Below are positions 33,874 to 43,404 of a stretch of DNA of 64,000 bases, piece after piece; positions within the stretch are counted from its first letter, which is position 1, and each line of letters starts with the position of its first letter. Under the pieces are notes generated by a model. That model was not told the origin of the DNA. It saw nothing but the letters and a program-made list of their open reading frames with translations, and made no database searches. Position numbers and translations under genes: made by a program. The DNA is from GCA-2683825 sp965662355 (GTDB lineage Bacteria > Planctomycetota > UBA1135 > GCA-002686595), in the NCBI GenBank assembly GCA_965662355.1, contig CBFIHP010000001.1, forward strand, positions 62,001 through 126,000, in the 5' to 3' direction.

Positions 33874-35262
33874 ATGCCGCTGGCCACGTTATCGCTATTC
33901 GCCCTTGTCGTGGCGTGCGCGCTGCTCTTCGGCTGCTCTTTCGGCAAGGAGGAACGCCCCGGAGACATCGTCCTGATCACGATCGACACGCTGCGGGCGG
34001 ACCACCTCGGCATCAACGGGTACGAACGTCCGACATCCCCCAACATCGAGCGTTGGTTCGGCAAGGGCGCCATCTTCGATCGAGCCTACTCCGCCGAGGC
34101 GGCGACGTCGCCCAGTGTGGTCAGCCTGCTCAGCGGTCGGCTCCCCCAGAATCACGGGGTACGGCTCTTCTACCAGCTGTTGCCAGAGGACGTCCCCCTG
34201 ATCCCGGACCTACTTCCGAAGGGCTATCAGACAGCCGCCTTCGTTTCCAACATGGTCCTGACCGATGAAGCGATCGGGTTTGGCGATCGCTTCGAGCATT
34301 TTGACGACTTCCTCGACAAGCGTGAATCGAAACGGCGCGTGTTCGAGCGCAATGCGGAGGCGACGACCAACGCGGCGCTCTTGTGGTTGGTGAAGGAGCG
34401 GGACGCGCACCGCCCTCTGTTTCTCTGGGTGCACTACATCGACCCACACGGCCCTTATCGCCCGCCGGAGGATTGGCAGGCCACGTTCGAGCACGAGGGC
34501 CAACTTCCGGTGCAGTTGGACAAGATTCCGCCCTTCACGCAACTGGAAGGGGTCGACGATGCACTGGACTACGTCGACCGGTACGACGAGGAAATTCGGT
34601 ATGCGGACGAACAGATCGGCCGTCTACTGGATGGATACGCGCGCAATCACGATCCGGAGAAAGCGCTGGTCCTTCTGACTGCCGATCACGGTGAGACTAT
34701 GGCCAGCCGCGAGACGTGGTTCCACCACAGCTTCCACGTCTACGACGACATCGTGCATGTGCCCTTGATGGTGCGCGGCCCCGGGGTCGAGCCCGGGCGA
34801 ATACGCGGATTGGCGTCGGGGATCGACGTGGCGAAGACCATTCTGGCTTTCTCGGGCGGGCACCCGATCGACACCGGCAAAGAGGCCGTCGGTTTCGATC
34901 TACGCCATGGCTCGCGCTTGGACCCGAATCGCGTCGTCTTCTTCGAGGCGACCGGCAACAAGGTCCAATGGCGCGGAGCTCGCCGTGGAGATCACAAGTG
35001 GGTCATGGCAGTCGTCGGTGATCGCAAAGTGCCCGTTAAGTACTTCTATGACCTGGCAGCCGACCCGCTCGAACAACAGTCTCTCGAATTCGACGATGGC
35101 GAGGCCGTGCAACGCTTGCAACAGCTGATCGAGAGTGACCCGGATCCCGCCGGCGTCCCCGCAGCCTACGCCAAGGGCATGAAAATCACGGCTCCCAAGG
35201 TGGCGCCCAACGTCTCCGAGAAACAGCTGGAGGCTTTGCGGGCACTCGGCTACGCGGAGTAG
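33874..35262 (+). CDS. Sulfatase-like (alkaline phosphatase superfamily) lipoprotein
   Basis: A 462-residue protein with a lipoprotein leader (A-L-L-F-G-C). Metal ligands of the superfamily are visible: I-T-I-D-T-L-R-A-D-H-L at the N terminus, H-Y-I-D-P-H-G-P-Y mid-protein and L-T-A-D-H-G-E-T toward the C terminus. The segment N-G-Y-E-R-P-T-S-P-N occupies the place of the C/S-x-P-x-R formylglycine motif, which is absent. It may therefore be a non-canonical hydrolase or phosphotransferase using Thr or Ser. It probably shares an operon with the FG-GAP selenoprotein 23 bp upstream. Confidence 0.85.
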   Translation: MPLATLSLFALVVACALLFGCSFGKEERPGDIVLITIDTLRADHLGINGYERPTSPNIERWFGKGAIFDRAYSAEAATSPSVVSLLSGRLPQNHGVRLFYQLLPEDVPLIPDLLPKGYQTAAFVSNMVLTDEAIGFGDRFEHFDDFLDKRESKRRVFERNAEATTNAALLWLVKERDAHRPLFLWVHYIDPHGPYRPPEDWQATFEHEGQLPVQLDKIPPFTQLEGVDDALDYVDRYDEEIRYADEQIGRLLDGYARNHDPEKALVLLTADHGETMASRETWFHHSFHVYDDIVHVPLMVRGPGVEPGRIRGLASGIDVAKTILAFSGGHPIDTGKEAVGFDLRHGSRLDPNRVVFFEATGNKVQWRGARRGDHKWVMAVVGDRKVPVKYFYDLAADPLEQQSLEFDDGEAVQRLQQLIESDPDPAGVPAAYAKGMKITAPKVAPNVSEKQLEALRALGYAE

Positions 35263-35277
35263 AGCCGCATTCGTCAG

Positions 35278-36651
35278 TCAGGAGCCTGGGTAGTTGTTCG
35301 GTAGATAGATCGCAAAGACGATCAGGAGCAGAACCGAGAGGAGTGTTGCAATCCCCCACCGTACGGGCGCTTCGCGTGGCCGGGGCACATCCCGCGGACA
35401 GCACAGCATGTGCACTGCAAAAGGCACCAGAAGCGGCATCGACGGAAAGCGGTAGCGCGTGATGGACATCAACAGTGCCCCGGACAGGAGCGCGCTGAAA
35501 AAGAGCAGCGCGTACAACGCATGTTCCTTGCGCGCGGCCTGGAATGTCATCCCCACGCCTCCGGCCCACAAGAGAAGTATCGTGCCGGCGATCACCAGCA
35601 GGATCAGCCCCTCGGATACCGCGGCTGGAGGCTCGCCGTAGTGACCCTTCCGCAAGCGGAACACGAGCAGCGAGGTCGGGTTGACGAACTCCGCCGCTCG
35701 AATCACAGAGTGCCTCAGAAACAAGAGCGGGTGCTCCAGCAACCACGCGCTCGCCAGTCGGATCTCGCCCTTGTTTCTGGCGACGATGTCGTCCTCGTTC
35801 TCCGGCCGGAACCGCCGCCTACGCTCGATACCTGCGGCCTTGGCCCGACCGCGATCGGCCTGATGTCGCCCGACGAGCCCGATGTCCTGGTTCCACGGAT
35901 CGACCATGTTCCAGTTCAGGTGCAGCACGTTGCCCGCGCCCGTATCGATCAGCAGAAAGCTGTCGTAACGCAACGTGTTGCGAATGGACCAGGGCAAGAT
36001 CACACAGAAGAGCCCGGCGAGAAAGACGGAGGCAAGTCTCGAGCTGCGCCGCCAGTCCCTGATTCCGCCGTGGGTCAACACGATCCACCCGGCGATGAGA
36101 AAGGACTGGGGCAAGAAGATGCTGCGCGTCAGTGTAGCCAGGCCGGCCATCAGACCGGCAGCGAAGCTGTGCCGCGTTCCCAGCACCTTCTCGGTGGGCA
36201 ACAACAAGAGCGGCACGCCGAGCACGAAGGCGGCGTAAAGCGTCTCGCCGAGAAACAGCTGCGTGTAGCAGATCGCCGTCGGAAAGAAGGCCCAGATCCC
36301 CGCCGAGATCAACGCGATGCGCTCGTCGAAGAGTCGTCTCGCCGCGAGAAAGAGCATCCACACGGTCGCTGTGCCGATCACGGCTTGCAGAACGTGGACC
36401 GCCGTCCGAAAGCCCGCTGCGAACAGCTTGCAGGCGGCTCCGACGAAGTACGGATAAACCGGGGGGTAGTGGGCTTCGTCCCACTGGGGATTGGCGTACG
36501 TGGGAACTCCCTCCGCCGCGATGGAAAGTGCCGCGGCGACGTACTGGCGCTCGTCCGCGAAGGCGGGAATGTCCTTGGCCACTCCCAGCAAGCACAATTT
36601 CAAAGCCAACGAACTGACCAGGATGATCCATAGCGCGCGCGGCAACTTCAT
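35278..36651 (-). CDS. GT39-type membrane glycosyltransferase
   Basis: A 457-residue protein with ~11 hydrophobic helices. Near the first loop is A-D-E-R-Q-Y, the acidic motif of ArnT/PMT (GT-C) glycosyltransferases that use polyprenyl-phosphate sugars. H-Y-P-P-V-Y-P-Y-F lies in the next loop and L-T-R-S-I-F-L-P in the middle. The start at 36651 overlaps the stop of the methyltransferase gene (ATGA). With the GT2 gene two positions upstream supplying a lipid-linked sugar, it should glycosylate a lipid or protein on the periplasmic side. Donor and acceptor are inferred. Confidence 0.84.
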   Translation of the reverse strand: MKLPRALWIILVSSLALKLCLLGVAKDIPAFADERQYVAAALSIAAEGVPTYANPQWDEAHYPPVYPYFVGAACKLFAAGFRTAVHVLQAVIGTATVWMLFLAARRLFDERIALISAGIWAFFPTAICYTQLFLGETLYAAFVLGVPLLLLPTEKVLGTRHSFAAGLMAGLATLTRSIFLPQSFLIAGWIVLTHGGIRDWRRSSRLASVFLAGLFCVILPWSIRNTLRYDSFLLIDTGAGNVLHLNWNMVDPWNQDIGLVGRHQADRGRAKAAGIERRRRFRPENEDDIVARNKGEIRLASAWLLEHPLLFLRHSVIRAAEFVNPTSLLVFRLRKGHYGEPPAAVSEGLILLVIAGTILLLWAGGVGMTFQAARKEHALYALLFFSALLSGALLMSITRYRFPSMPLLVPFAVHMLCCPRDVPRPREAPVRWGIATLLSVLLLIVFAIYLPNNYPGS

Positions 36652-37280
36652 TCCGCGCCTCCGCGTCCTATCCCAAGACGCGCAACGAAGTGCAACCCCG
36701 TCTCGAACAGGAGCCTCGCGGGTCCCGGATAGAGCCCCAGGCGCGTCTCGAAGGCCTCGACCCTCAGGTCCAGCTCGTCCCAGACGTGACGCCATTGGGC
36801 TTCGCTCCAGTAGTTATATGGAAGGGCGACGCCATGGGGCTTGTTCCCTATCCAGTCCATCACGCGCAGCGTGATGTGAGCCAACGGCCGCGCCGTGCGG
36901 TGATCCTTCAAGAGAATCGCATGGCGCGCAACCCGTCGAGCCTCGCGCAGGAGTACCCGCGCATCGTCGCTGTGGTGCAACACGTCGACCAACATGACCG
37001 CGTCGACCGAATTATCCTCGAGGGGCAACTGGCAGCCATCGAAGACGCGCACGGGGATCTTCGTGTCTGGGCGCTCGGCGAACTCGAAGCCCTCGACGCG
37101 CAGACCTTCACAGCGCTCGGCGATCAAGGCCGCCAGCTGGCCGTCGCCACAGCCCACATCGACCAGATGCCACTTCGGATCCATCATCGGCGCAAGAGCC
37201 CGCGCGAGACTCTCGACACGGCGACCGTGCACGAGCCCGCCGTGGGCGGCTCCAAGAAGGCGCAGTGCGCGCCGGCTCAT
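36648..37280 (-). CDS. Class I SAM-dependent methyltransferase
   Basis: A 210-residue protein with motif I L-V-D-V-G-C-G-D-G-Q, the acidic loop end F-E-F-A-E, motif IV-like D-A-V-M-L-V-D-V-L-H-H and a following D-D-A-R-V-L-L-R-E-A-R-R. Its ATG overlaps the GT2 stop and its TGA overlaps the GT39 start, so it is the middle gene of a translationally coupled three-gene operon. A role in methylating a glycan or lipid carrier is inferred from that context. Confidence 0.86.
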   Translation of the reverse strand: MSRRALRLLGAAHGGLVHGRRVESLARALAPMMDPKWHLVDVGCGDGQLAALIAERCEGLRVEGFEFAERPDTKIPVRVFDGCQLPLEDNSVDAVMLVDVLHHSDDARVLLREARRVARHAILLKDHRTARPLAHITLRVMDWIGNKPHGVALPYNYWSEAQWRHVWDELDLRVEAFETRLGLYPGPARLLFETGLHFVARLGIGRGGAE

Positions 37281-38524
37281 CGCCCCTCGTCCGGAGGAGC
37301 TTGCGCCTCGCTGGGCGACTCGCTGGGTCCTGCCTTGTGAATGGCGCGCAGGTACGCGAGACGTTCGGCGAGAAGATTCAAACAGTGATCGAGGAACTTC
37401 GTCGCTGCGAGAATCGCGCTGAGCAACATGAAGAACATCATGACCACGAAGCGCGACCAGTGTTCGTAGACCTCACCCGTTTCCAGGTAGCCCTGCCAGG
37501 CGTCCCAGACCAAGGCAACCGCGGCCAGGATCAAGATCAGCGGGACGCTCCAGAACCAGCTCCCGCGGACCAGCTTGCCGAACGTGTTCGTGTATCGCGC
37601 ACGAACGGGGTCCCCGGACAAGGAAATGTCCGCCGCCTTGCGGGCGATGTGACCGGCCGAGACCATCAGCACCGCTACCGATGACAGGAGCACGCTGACC
37701 AGGAAACGGTAGATCATCCATTCCTCGAGCTTCGAGTGCTCGAGGTAGAAGGACGTCGGCCCGGCCATCATCAAGCCCGAGAACCCGATCAGCCCGACAG
37801 CCACGAAACCGAGAACCCGGTTCGGGCGATACAGGAAGATGGTCTGAAGGATGACTCGCAGGAAGCGCCAACCGTCCCGCAGAACATGCAACTTGGAGAC
37901 ACCCTCGCGCTCCTTGTACGGCATGTTGATCTCGGTGATGCTGAGATCGCGACTGAAGATCGCGCGCGCGCTCATGGCCGGGGTGAAGTTCAAGCCCCTC
38001 GGCAATGGAAACAACGCGGTCAGCGCGCTGCGGCGCACCACCCGCATGCCGCTGGCCACATCACGCACGCGCGACAGCGAAAAGACCGAGAGCATCCACG
38101 CATAGATCCGGTTGCCAACGCGACGCAAGGGCGGCATTTCGGACGAGCCGTGCAAGCGACAGCCCAGGGCGACATCGGCTTGTTCCTTCTCGAGCACCTG
38201 GACCAGGTCGGCGAAGAAGGCGGGGTCGCAGGTTCCGTCCGCGTCGAGAAAGCCCAGCAGCTCGGCGTCCGTGGTGCCCCAACCGGCAACGATAGCTGCG
38301 CCGTAGCCGCGGTTTTCGGGAAAGGCGATCAGGTGGATTCGATCCTCGTACTCGCGGGCGATCTCGGCGGTCCGGTCCGTCGAGCCGTCCGAAACTACGA
38401 TGATCTCGAAGTCGCTCAGCCCGGTACGCTCCAGGATCGTGGCGCGCGCCCCCAGGGAGCGCTCGATGATGGAACGAATGCTCTCCTCTTCGTTCAGCGC
38501 GGGAATGGTGATCGCAAGACGCAT
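37277..38524 (-). CDS. GT2 glycosyltransferase, dolichyl-phosphate-mannose-synthase-like, with membrane C terminus
   Basis: A 415-residue protein. Residues 1-210 form a GT-A fold (I-T-I-P-A-L-N-E-E-E-S-I, I-I-V-V-S-D-G-S-T-D, F-L-D-A-D-G-T as the DxD, and V-A-S-G-M-R-V). After about 230, four or five hydrophobic helices follow, as in DPM1-like enzymes that load a sugar onto polyprenyl phosphate. The start at 38524 places the conserved N terminus directly after ATG. It is the first gene of the operon with the methyltransferase and GT39. Confidence 0.88.
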   Translation of the reverse strand: MRLAITIPALNEEESIRSIIERSLGARATILERTGLSDFEIIVVSDGSTDRTAEIAREYEDRIHLIAFPENRGYGAAIVAGWGTTDAELLGFLDADGTCDPAFFADLVQVLEKEQADVALGCRLHGSSEMPPLRRVGNRIYAWMLSVFSLSRVRDVASGMRVVRRSALTALFPLPRGLNFTPAMSARAIFSRDLSITEINMPYKEREGVSKLHVLRDGWRFLRVILQTIFLYRPNRVLGFVAVGLIGFSGLMMAGPTSFYLEHSKLEEWMIYRFLVSVLLSSVAVLMVSAGHIARKAADISLSGDPVRARYTNTFGKLVRGSWFWSVPLILILAAVALVWDAWQGYLETGEVYEHWSRFVVMMFFMLLSAILAATKFLDHCLNLLAERLAYLRAIHKAGPSESPSEAQAPPDEGR

Positions 38525-39069
38525 GGGGACGGCCGTTTGTCGCCCCGCCGTTCTGCTCCGAGGCTCGGCGCCGAAGATAGCGAATGGCCGACGATCGGAC
38601 CAACGACTAGTGAGCTTCGGGTGCGAGTTGCAGCGACAGCCGCACCGAACCATCGACTTCAGCCCGATTCCCTTGTGGATGCGGGTCTGGAAGCCCTGGC
38701 GCTCGACGCGCAGACGCTCGCCCCATTTTTCACTTCCGGAGCGCCGCCACTCGATGTCGCAGTCGCTGATCGAGGCCTCGAACATGGGGTTTGTGCCTTG
38801 AATCAAGACACGCACCAGGGCCCCCTCCACCCTGTTGACCGGAACTCCACAGAAGAACCAGACCAAAAAGCATGGGGCACGCGAGGCTTGCGGAGAGGAT
38901 CTTCAATGCAAGCGATTGTGCAAATGAAGAGCGCTTCCGCACGCGGATCTGCAAGGGAATCGCACACTCGAATATGTCCAGTAATATCCCTTAGATCACA
39001 CGTAACCGGGCGAACATGCCCCTGATAGCGACCCGTGAAGGTGGTCCTCCTAACTTGCGTAGTGCGTCA
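38525..39069. other. Divergent intergenic region, 545 bp
   Basis: This region lies between the GT2 gene (-) and a large lipoprotein gene (+). The minus-strand frame stays open but its translation is Arg/Ser-rich and has no domain I recognise, so I do not call a gene. The right part (about 38930-39015) is AT-richer than its surroundings and probably holds the promoter of the lipoprotein gene. Confidence 0.4.
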
Positions 39070-42000
39070 ATGACAACGTGTAACTTCCGGCTTCCGCAAC
39101 TGGTTCTTTCCCTTATCCCTCTCCTGGCCCTGGGCTGTGGAAGCACCGATGGCCCACGTGGCGGCCCGGTGCTCCCGGTCGGCAGCTACGCAGAGAATCC
39201 CGCGGGCGGTTTCTTCTTCGTCGATGCCCATCAGGCAGGAACGACACTGGACTTGCATCTCGCAGGGGTTTCCTGGGGACGCCTCGTCGACGTGCATGCC
39301 CTGGATGAGGACGGTGCCCCGACACTCGAACCCATCGCTCGCGACTACGTGATCCGCGAAAGCCTGGATTCGATACCCGGGGACTACACGTTGGATACCG
39401 ACACGGCGACCTCCAGCACACGGCTCGTCATTCATCGTCGGCTCGGGGACCCCGATACCGGGGGCGGTAGCTTCGACGATCTCTTGCGTGCCGCGGGCGA
39501 GGGGCTGGCACCTGTCCTGGACAAGGGCGACGGGCCGACCGCGGCGGGGCCGTTCTCGTTCTTCGCGCGCAACGCGACCTTGGTCCTGCAGTTCGACGAC
39601 TTGCTGGCAGATGAAGACGAGATCCAGCTCTCGCAAATGGTGGGCGTATTGATCGGAAGCCCGCCGACGGTTCCGTTCCCCGCGCGGCTCTTGTTCGACC
39701 CCAACCACGGAGGCCTGGCGCAGGCCGAGTTCCACAGCTCTCGTATTCTGGTCGACATGACCGTGTCCTTGCTCGAGATGGAGCGCATGGGTACGCCCCT
39801 CAATGAGAACGCCGTCGGCCTTCCCGCCAGCCACGAAGACGATCTGGGCCCCAGTGTTTCCATCCGCATCCCCTCGCGCACGGACTTTGGCGCAGGTCAG
39901 TTCCAGGTCCTGACCTCGACCTTCGGCGGAGCCCTCGCCGCGTCGGGCAACGGCCCCGTCGATTTTTCTTCGGGCACGTTGGATGTCGTGCGCGCCCTGC
40001 GCGCTGGCAATGCCGATGACATGAACAACGGCTTCCTGCGCGACGAAGAGCCACCGGTTCTCCTCGGCACCTGGCCGCTCCTGATCACAACCGCTCTGCC
40101 GAATCCCTCGGGCGAGCCCGGACGCGACTTCGTTGCCAGCGTCACGTTTCAGAACGCATGCCAGAGGGCCTTGCAGGAAGACGACGTGCTCTCCACGGGA
40201 GACCGCTTCCTTCAAGTGCAGGGCACCACCCTGCCTCCGAACGCCGGGGGTCGCATCGCCGACGTTCGGCTGCGCGTTCTGGGAGCGCGCCAGGCGGTCA
40301 GCTCCGAGCTCCTCGGACCGGCAGGGGTCACGACTCCTTTCGAGGACTCGGGCTCCATCCCCATGGCCTGCTGGGCCCTGCTCTTGCCCTCCTCCAGCGA
40401 GATCCCCGGAACGCGGGTGAGTCCCGGAGCTCTGATCGCCTTCGGTTTCAGTGAACCGATGGATCCGGCGGGCCTGGCGCGCGACGGCGGACTGCAACTC
40501 GTCCGTGGAGACGCGTCGCAAGCGGCAACGGCCATCGATCGGGTCGTCGGTAGCGTCGTCCAGTCTTCCAACGGAAAGAGCTTCACCTTCGTTCCGCGCT
40601 TGCCTCTGGATCACGTTCAAGGTGTGGCGGAGCGACTTACCCTGCACCTCAATAGCGGTTCGGAAGAGGCCCCCCTCGTCACGGATCTCGCGGGCAATCC
40701 ACTCGTGCTCGATCTGCCACCGATCGAGTTCGTCCTCGACCCCCTCGTGCCGACCGCGCGCACGGGCGGTGTCACGTTGGATTTCGCGAGCATCGATGAA
40801 TACAACCGCAACGATCCCTCCTCAGGCACCCCCGATCTTCGCGGGCAAGTGACCTACGACCTCGGGCGCAGCGTCTTGAAGCCCCGTAGCGTCGCCCGGC
40901 AAAGCTGGACCATCGACTCCAATGCGGCGCTGCCGTCCCTGATGTTTCAGTTGCCCGTGGGCATCCCCGAGCCGCTCACCCCCCTGGGAAGCAAACTCCA
41001 GACCCTGTGGCGCTATGCCGACATCGGCTGGGATCCGCTGGACGAAAGCAAGTACGACCTCGATGTCGAGGGGATTGCCTGGCGCCCGTTCCCGGGTTCG
41101 GTCAACTCCGAATTCTACGAGGGCTTCTCGATCTCCCTCGCCCACTCCTCGCGCCTACCGGACGAAACCCTGGCGACGCCGGGTGCTCTTTTCTTCCCCC
41201 AATCCGGACTCCTCGACCAGCCGGCGCCCTTCAGCTCCAACGTCCTGAACGATCCCGCGTCGCCCCAGAAGGTCGTTCACGGGCGCTCGCTCGGATACGA
41301 AGTGAATCCCTCGTTGCTCTTCCGGGCCGCGAACGGAACGGACATGATGCCCTTCCCGCTGAACCGTGCGGGCGGCCCGCACGAGACGTTCACCTGGCGC
41401 GACACGTCGGTTCTGGCCACGGGCGGCCTACAAGGCGGCGGAATCCCCTTGGGCATCGAAGCGATGGTCGGCCCCAGCGAACCCTCGGGCTCGATCGCCG
41501 GAGCGGGCGCGGTGCCGTCCTTTGGATTGCCGCTGCTCATGGAGTTCGGCTGTTACCCCTCGGACTTCGGCATCGGCGTGAACACGTTCACGCTGGCGGT
41601 CGCCAGCCTGGGCCAGTTGATGCCCAATTTCCGTATCCACTCGACCGGCGGCTCCGACACCTCGGGCACGATCAAGAGAGTCAACCCCGATGCCCATGAA
41701 ATCCCCAACGGAGGCTACGACCCCACTTCGACGCCCCCGGGCATGAAGACTCGCAGCGCCGATCCCACGATCTACTTCGGGCAACTCGACACCGTCACAC
41801 GCGTCAGCCGGGTCTTCACCGTCTGGTTCGATACCGAAAGCGTCTCTCCCAACTACGTCGAGCCGATCGTCTTGCCCGCTCCCGACGAGCAACCGGAGGA
41901 CACCTACATCGAGTTCGCCTACCGAGGCGCGCGCACCTTCACCGCCACCATGGGTGCCGAGCTCGATGCCACCATGCTGAACGCCTATGGCGACATCAGC

Positions 42001-42162
42001 GAGGGCACCATCGACTTCCTACCCGGGGGAGGGCTATGGCACGACTCGATCGATGCCATCGACGGAGCCCGTCATATCCAGGTAAGGATCACGTTCCTGA
42101 ACAACGTCATAACGGGCGCGACCCCCGAGCTGGATGCCTTCTCGATCGCCTACACACGCTAG
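39070..42162 (+). CDS. Large secreted lipoprotein with Ig-like (Big_5-type) region, function unknown
   Basis: A 1030-residue protein. The start at 39070 gives a lipoprotein leader (L-V-L-S-L-I-P-L-L-A-L-G-C) with Cys at the predicted cleavage site. The body is beta-rich. Around residues 470-600 a segment reads P-G-A-L-I-A-F-G-F-S-E-P-M-D-P and ends D-L-A-G-N-P-L, the hallmark of Big_5/SbsA Ig-like domains in cell-surface proteins. No catalytic motif is visible. It may be part of the cell envelope layer. It stands alone. Confidence 0.78.
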   Translation: MTTCNFRLPQLVLSLIPLLALGCGSTDGPRGGPVLPVGSYAENPAGGFFFVDAHQAGTTLDLHLAGVSWGRLVDVHALDEDGAPTLEPIARDYVIRESLDSIPGDYTLDTDTATSSTRLVIHRRLGDPDTGGGSFDDLLRAAGEGLAPVLDKGDGPTAAGPFSFFARNATLVLQFDDLLADEDEIQLSQMVGVLIGSPPTVPFPARLLFDPNHGGLAQAEFHSSRILVDMTVSLLEMERMGTPLNENAVGLPASHEDDLGPSVSIRIPSRTDFGAGQFQVLTSTFGGALAASGNGPVDFSSGTLDVVRALRAGNADDMNNGFLRDEEPPVLLGTWPLLITTALPNPSGEPGRDFVASVTFQNACQRALQEDDVLSTGDRFLQVQGTTLPPNAGGRIADVRLRVLGARQAVSSELLGPAGVTTPFEDSGSIPMACWALLLPSSSEIPGTRVSPGALIAFGFSEPMDPAGLARDGGLQLVRGDASQAATAIDRVVGSVVQSSNGKSFTFVPRLPLDHVQGVAERLTLHLNSGSEEAPLVTDLAGNPLVLDLPPIEFVLDPLVPTARTGGVTLDFASIDEYNRNDPSSGTPDLRGQVTYDLGRSVLKPRSVARQSWTIDSNAALPSLMFQLPVGIPEPLTPLGSKLQTLWRYADIGWDPLDESKYDLDVEGIAWRPFPGSVNSEFYEGFSISLAHSSRLPDETLATPGALFFPQSGLLDQPAPFSSNVLNDPASPQKVVHGRSLGYEVNPSLLFRAANGTDMMPFPLNRAGGPHETFTWRDTSVLATGGLQGGGIPLGIEAMVGPSEPSGSIAGAGAVPSFGLPLLMEFGCYPSDFGIGVNTFTLAVASLGQLMPNFRIHSTGGSDTSGTIKRVNPDAHEIPNGGYDPTSTPPGMKTRSADPTIYFGQLDTVTRVSRVFTVWFDTESVSPNYVEPIVLPAPDEQPEDTYIEFAYRGARTFTATMGAELDATMLNAYGDISEGTIDFLPGGGLWHDSIDAIDGARHIQVRITFLNNVITGATPELDAFSIAYTR

Positions 42163-42337
42163 GACGTTGCGGTACGGTGTCAGCAGCGGTGCCTGCCTTG
42201 ACGCGTGAGTCGAGAAGAAAGTGTCGCGGCACCGTATTACTCAAACGATTTGGAACTTGCTCGGCCCGAGGCCCGTCACTCCCCGGAAGTAGTGGCCCGG
42301 GCCAGCTTGCGACCTCCAATTTGTCGCCAGCTCTGTA

Positions 42338-42365
42338 TTGACAGCGCGGATTTCATCGCTATCTT
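42338..42365 (+). promoter_or_regulatory. Sigma-70-type promoter for the small secreted protein
   Basis: TTGACA (42338-42343) and TATCTT (42360-42365) are separated by 16 bp. They lie about 60 bp before the ATG at 42427, and no other gene intervenes. The -35 is a perfect consensus. Confidence 0.55.
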
Positions 42366-42426
42366 TCCCCGCCGGCAGGCTCGCAGGGTCTGCCCCTCCA
42401 AACAAAAAAACAGCAGGACACGACAA

Positions 42427-42783
42427 ATGAGATTTCTACTCGCAGGCGCACTTCTCGCCTTGCTCCCCTCGATCGCCAGCGCCCAGTTCCCGGACAACGT
42501 AGCTCCGTACGTGCAGGTCACCAGCACCTCGCAGAAGACAACGTTCTCCTTCCTGGATGGAAACGGCTTTTCCGATCTCAACCTGAACACGCTCCACGTC
42601 CGGGTCAACAACACCGACCGCACGGTCGATCTCCTGGCCTTCGTCAGCGCCGGCTTCGCCGACATCAGCGTCATGGAGAACGGCTTCCAGATCATTATCC
42701 CCGGCGACTACCGGAACTTGAACATCTTTGCCCAGATCCGCGACAGCAAGGGCAACCGCGGCAATGACACGAATCAGAATTAG
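42427..42783 (+). CDS. Small secreted protein, function unknown
   Basis: A 118-residue protein with a clear signal peptide (M-R-F-L-L-A-G-A-L-L-A-L-L-P-S-I-A-S-A-). The mature ~100 residues look like one Ig-like beta sandwich (T-T-F-S-F-L-D-G-N-G-F, H-V-R-V-N-N-T-D, I-F-A-Q-I-R-D-S-K-G-N). It has its own consensus promoter upstream and a strong hairpin terminator downstream, which suggests a separately expressed, possibly abundant exported protein. No family recognised. Confidence 0.75.
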   Translation: MRFLLAGALLALLPSIASAQFPDNVAPYVQVTSTSQKTTFSFLDGNGFSDLNLNTLHVRVNNTDRTVDLLAFVSAGFADISVMENGFQIIIPGDYRNLNIFAQIRDSKGNRGNDTNQN

Positions 42784-42829
42784 CTGAGCCGCGCCTGGGG
42801 TCTGCCCCGGGTACGAGGGCAACACAACC

Positions 42830-42862
42830 GAGGGTTCGGGTGGATTCACCACCCGGGCCCTC
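42830..42862 (+). terminator. Strong hairpin terminator
   Basis: A 14-bp stem with two G-U pairs (GAGGGTTCGGGTGG with CCACCCGGGCCCTC) around a 5-nt loop, followed by TTGCGTTT. It lies 47 bp after the small secreted-protein gene. Confidence 0.75.
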
Positions 42863-42925
42863 TTGCGTTTCCACTAAGGGGCTACCTCCGCCACCCCAAG
42901 CCCGGGGCGATTGAGATCGAGAGAC

Positions 42926-43375
42926 TCACGTCGTGAACCCACGCTTCACCTCGGACACGAGCGCCATCGGAGCTACCCAGAGGTGGACCAGGTTCGTACG
43001 GAAAGCCGGGCGGTTGCCTTCGAGGCGGTGCCCATAGAGGAGGAGAGTCCAGCCGCCGAGGAAGAGAATCGTAGTTAGAGCCCACGGGACGCCTGAGCCG
43101 GTGCCCTCCACGACCCAGGCAGAGAGTATCCACGCGACGATGAAGAGGATCAGGGTGATGGTGGCCAGGACACGGCTGCCGATGGCGTAGGAGGCGCTCC
43201 ATCCGAGGACGACCCAAAACGGGGCGTCGAACCAGGGAACTCCATGGAGTGCGAGTAGTATGGAAAAGACGATCAGCGGTACACCGATTCGATGCAGCAG
43301 GCGGTTCGTCGCATGCTTGTGCTCGTCGAGGTAGTCCCGCTCGAGCCGTTGCCAGAGTTTCGTTGCTTCTCTCAA
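42926..43375 (-). CDS. DUF962 / Mpo1-like membrane protein
   Basis: A 149-residue protein with the family signature E-H-K-H-A-T-N-R-L-L-H-R-I-G-V-P near the N terminus and G-H-R-L-E-G-N-R-P-A-F toward the C terminus. Three or four hydrophobic helices lie between. The conserved His residues match the Fe-dependent Mpo1/DUF962 family (in yeast a 2-hydroxy fatty-acid dioxygenase). A similar lipid role here is inferred only from the family. It is divergent from the serine hydrolase gene 29 bp away. Confidence 0.85.
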   Translation of the reverse strand: MREATKLWQRLERDYLDEHKHATNRLLHRIGVPLIVFSILLALHGVPWFDAPFWVVLGWSASYAIGSRVLATITLILFIVAWILSAWVVEGTGSGVPWALTTILFLGGWTLLLYGHRLEGNRPAFRTNLVHLWVAPMALVSEVKRGFTT

Positions 43376-43404
43376 TCCTGCGGCCTCTGTCCGTATTCTA
43401 TTCG

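Noticed and set aside
38525..38866. N-terminal extension of the GT2 gene and a possible attC-like or dispersed repeat in this stretch
   Set aside because: The extension has no homology to glycosyltransferases and the conserved N terminus starts at the ATG 38524. I could not find paired attC core sites or a second copy in the window.
39067..40647. 526-codon minus-strand frame opposite the large lipoprotein
   Set aside because: Antisense shadow with no domain or signal peptide. The plus strand has a lipoprotein leader and Ig-like motifs.
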